A DNA stretch of 7,010 nucleotides from contig DIUK01000021.1 of the NCBI GenBank assembly GCA_002422995.1, positions 22,930 to 29,939 of the forward strand, in the 5' to 3' direction. This document shows, in pieces, positions 5,931 through 7,010 of this stretch. This stretch comes from Rhodocyclaceae bacterium UBA6160 (lineage in GTDB: Bacteria > Pseudomonadota > Gammaproteobacteria > Burkholderiales > Rhodocyclaceae). The position numbers and the translations under genes were made by a program. Numbering within the stretch: position 1 is the stretch's first letter; each line of letters begins with the position of its first letter. The notes below the pieces were generated by a model, which saw nothing but the letters and a program-made list of their open reading frames with translations, was not told where the DNA came from and searched no databases.

Positions 5931-6686
5931 ATGAATGATGAGCAACTGTTGCGTTATAGCCGCCATATTTTGCTACCGGAGATTGGCATTGAAGGCCAGG
6001 AGGCGATCACTAATGCACGTGTGCTGATCGTCGGCGCAGGCGGCCTGGGTTCGCCTGCTGCGTGTTATCTCGCTGCTGCGGGTGTAGGTACCTTGGTTTT
6101 GGCCGATGGCGACGAAGTAGACCTTACTAATTTGCAGCGCCAGATTTTGCATCGCACGGAGGCTGTCGGTGAGGCCAAAGCGATCTCTGGTCAGCGCACC
6201 TTAAGTGAAATCAATCCGCAATGTCAGGTGATTGCGATAGTCGAACGGTTAGAGAACGCAGCGCTTGATAAACAAGTAGCGCTTGCCGATGTGGTGCTCG
6301 ACTGTTGCGATAATTTTGCGACACGGCATGCGATCAACCGAGCTTGCGTGAAGCATCAAAAGCCTTTGGTTTCTGGCGCGGCAATTCGCTTTGATGGGCA
6401 AATTACGGTGTTTGATTCGCGCGAGCCGGATGCGCCTTGCTACGACTGCTTGTTTCCGGAAGCCGAGGCGGCGGACGATGTGCGCTGTGCCGTGACGGGG
6501 GTTTTTGCACCGCTCACGGGCATTATCGGCAGCATGCAGGCGGCCGAGGCATTAAAGCTCATCATGGGCTGCGGGCAAAGCCTGGGTGGACGATTATTGT
6601 TGCTGGATGCATTCAACATGAGCTGGCGGGAAGTGCGCGTGCCGCGCGATACGAGTTGCGCAGTGTGCGGCGCAGCGATGCGCTAA
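5931..6686 (+). CDS. moeB: MoeB/ThiF/HesA-family E1-like adenylyltransferase, probably MoeB
   Basis: This cytosolic enzyme adenylates the C-terminal Gly-Gly of a ubiquitin-like sulfur carrier, MoaD for molybdopterin synthase or ThiS for thiazole synthesis. The 251-residue product has the full E1 layout. An N-terminal RYSRHILLPEIG includes the conserved Arg at 8 and 11. The nucleotide-binding loop GAGGLG is at 35-40. Arg70 lies in NLQRQ, Lys83 in VGEAK, and Asp127 in CCDN. The structural zinc site uses Cys170/Cys173 (CYDC) and Cys243/Cys246 (CAVC). Cys186 in RCAVTGV is at the position of the ThiF/MoeB loop cysteine. There is no C-terminal rhodanese domain. Length and sequence resemble MoeB most, but MoeB and ThiF cannot be separated safely without a carrier gene, and none lies in the window. 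The AGG upstream is 15 bases from the ATG, so the ribosome binding site is weak. The stop directly abuts the ribD stop on the other strand. Confidence 0.88.
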   Translation: MNDEQLLRYSRHILLPEIGIEGQEAITNARVLIVGAGGLGSPAACYLAAAGVGTLVLADGDEVDLTNLQRQILHRTEAVGEAKAISGQRTLSEINPQCQVIAIVERLENAALDKQVALADVVLDCCDNFATRHAINRACVKHQKPLVSGAAIRFDGQITVFDSREPDAPCYDCLFPEAEAADDVRCAVTGVFAPLTGIIGSMQAAEALKLIMGCGQSLGGRLLLLDAFNMSWREVRVPRDTSCAVCGAAMR

Positions 6687-7010
6687 CTATAAAAACCGTG
6701 CGCGAATAAAAAAGTTATGCAAAGTGGTATCCCGTGGGACAGCGCTGATGATGCGGTGTTCGATGATGTTCAAACGCGGTGCAGCGGCAAGTTCTGTCAG
6801 CGCGTGACGGTTTTCATTCCCGCTTTCATGCCACATCCCGCGCGCCGAGTCTCCCAGCAACATTGGGGCTTGATAAAGCAGCAATTCATCCACGCAGGCG
6901 GCGGATATTAGAGCGCCATTCAGGCGGGCGCCGGCCTCAATCAGGATCTCGTTTATGCCGCGTCGGCCAAGCTCAGCGAACAAGGCTGGCAAGTCCACCT
7001 GCCCATGCTG
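6687..7010 (-). CDS. ribD: RibD C-terminal reductase domain (riboflavin biosynthesis), 5' part outside the window
   Basis: The last 107 codons and stop of a minus-strand gene are present. The frame stays open to the window edge, and the GTG at 6998 is internal. RibD is a bifunctional deaminase and NADPH-dependent reductase in the second and third steps of riboflavin synthesis; only the reductase end is visible. It shows the family block running from DLPALFAELGRRGINEILIE through EAGARLNGAL, CVDELLLYQAP and LLGDSARGMW. After that the sequence departs from the RibD proteins I know. A stretch around HESGNENRHALTEL appears longer than usual. The final part (ISAVPRDTTLHNFFIRARFL) is a poor match to the expected ending of the type VGxDxxLxxx. 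Neither other minus-strand frame restores a better tail. The gene is convergent with moeB with no bases between the stops. Confidence 0.88.
   Translation of the reverse strand, partial: QHGQVDLPALFAELGRRGINEILIEAGARLNGALISAACVDELLLYQAPMLLGDSARGMWHESGNENRHALTELAAAPRLNIIEHRIISAVPRDTTLHNFFIRARFL

Noticed and set aside
1..7010. Novel defence, mobile or CRISPR system
   Set aside because: Nearly every base is accounted for by conserved housekeeping genes in a known order. There are no repeat arrays, integrase or transposase motifs, terminal repeats or compositional break.

Overview
The window looks like ordinary core chromosome of a Gram-negative proteobacterium, most likely a betaproteobacterium. 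Base composition is near 50% G+C by eye. The evidence is gene content and order: a reverse-strand run of membrane rhodanese, grxC and secB (with a probable gpsA start at the very edge), divergent from gpmA, envC, a ctpA-type S41 protease, an unnamed gene and a MoeB/ThiF-type E1 enzyme. The 3' end of ribD then enters on the reverse strand. The yibN-grxC-secB-gpsA run and a phosphoglycerate mutase gene next to envC also occur in E. coli. There the mutase beside envC is the unrelated cofactor-independent GpmM, whereas here it is the 2,3-bisphosphoglycerate-dependent GpmA. No genus can be given from the sequence alone.

Layout. Positions 1-1253 (minus strand) hold three to four genes for thiol/sulfur chemistry and protein export: a one-span membrane rhodanese, glutaredoxin 3, the export chaperone SecB, and probably the first codons of gpsA. 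Positions 1254-1458 are a 205-base divergent control region with a 10-base-arm inverted repeat and weak promoter-like hexamers. Positions 1459-3773 hold gpmA and envC, whose GTG start overlaps the gpmA stop. After a 97-base gap, 3871-5298 encodes a C-terminal processing protease. Positions 5367-5891 encode an unnamed protein whose central part looks like a heavy-metal-associated (ferredoxin-like) fold without its CxxC motif. Positions 5931-6686 encode the E1 enzyme. Its stop codon directly abuts the stop codon of the convergent, partial ribD (6687-7010).

How the genes work together. EnvC (a catalytically dead LytM activator of cell-wall amidases) and CtpA (a periplasmic protease whose relatives act on cell-wall hydrolases or their partners) form a plausible envelope-remodelling pair. 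SecB would help export such proteins. GpmA, RibD and the E1 enzyme are housekeeping enzymes of glycolysis, riboflavin synthesis, and molybdopterin or thiamine sulfur transfer.

No mobile element, CRISPR array, tRNA, rRNA, phage gene or defence-like cassette is visible. All eight main genes are intact as far as the window shows. I see no evidence of a new multi-gene system. The most interesting item is the unnamed 174-residue protein at 5367-5891 with its His/Asp-rich tail.
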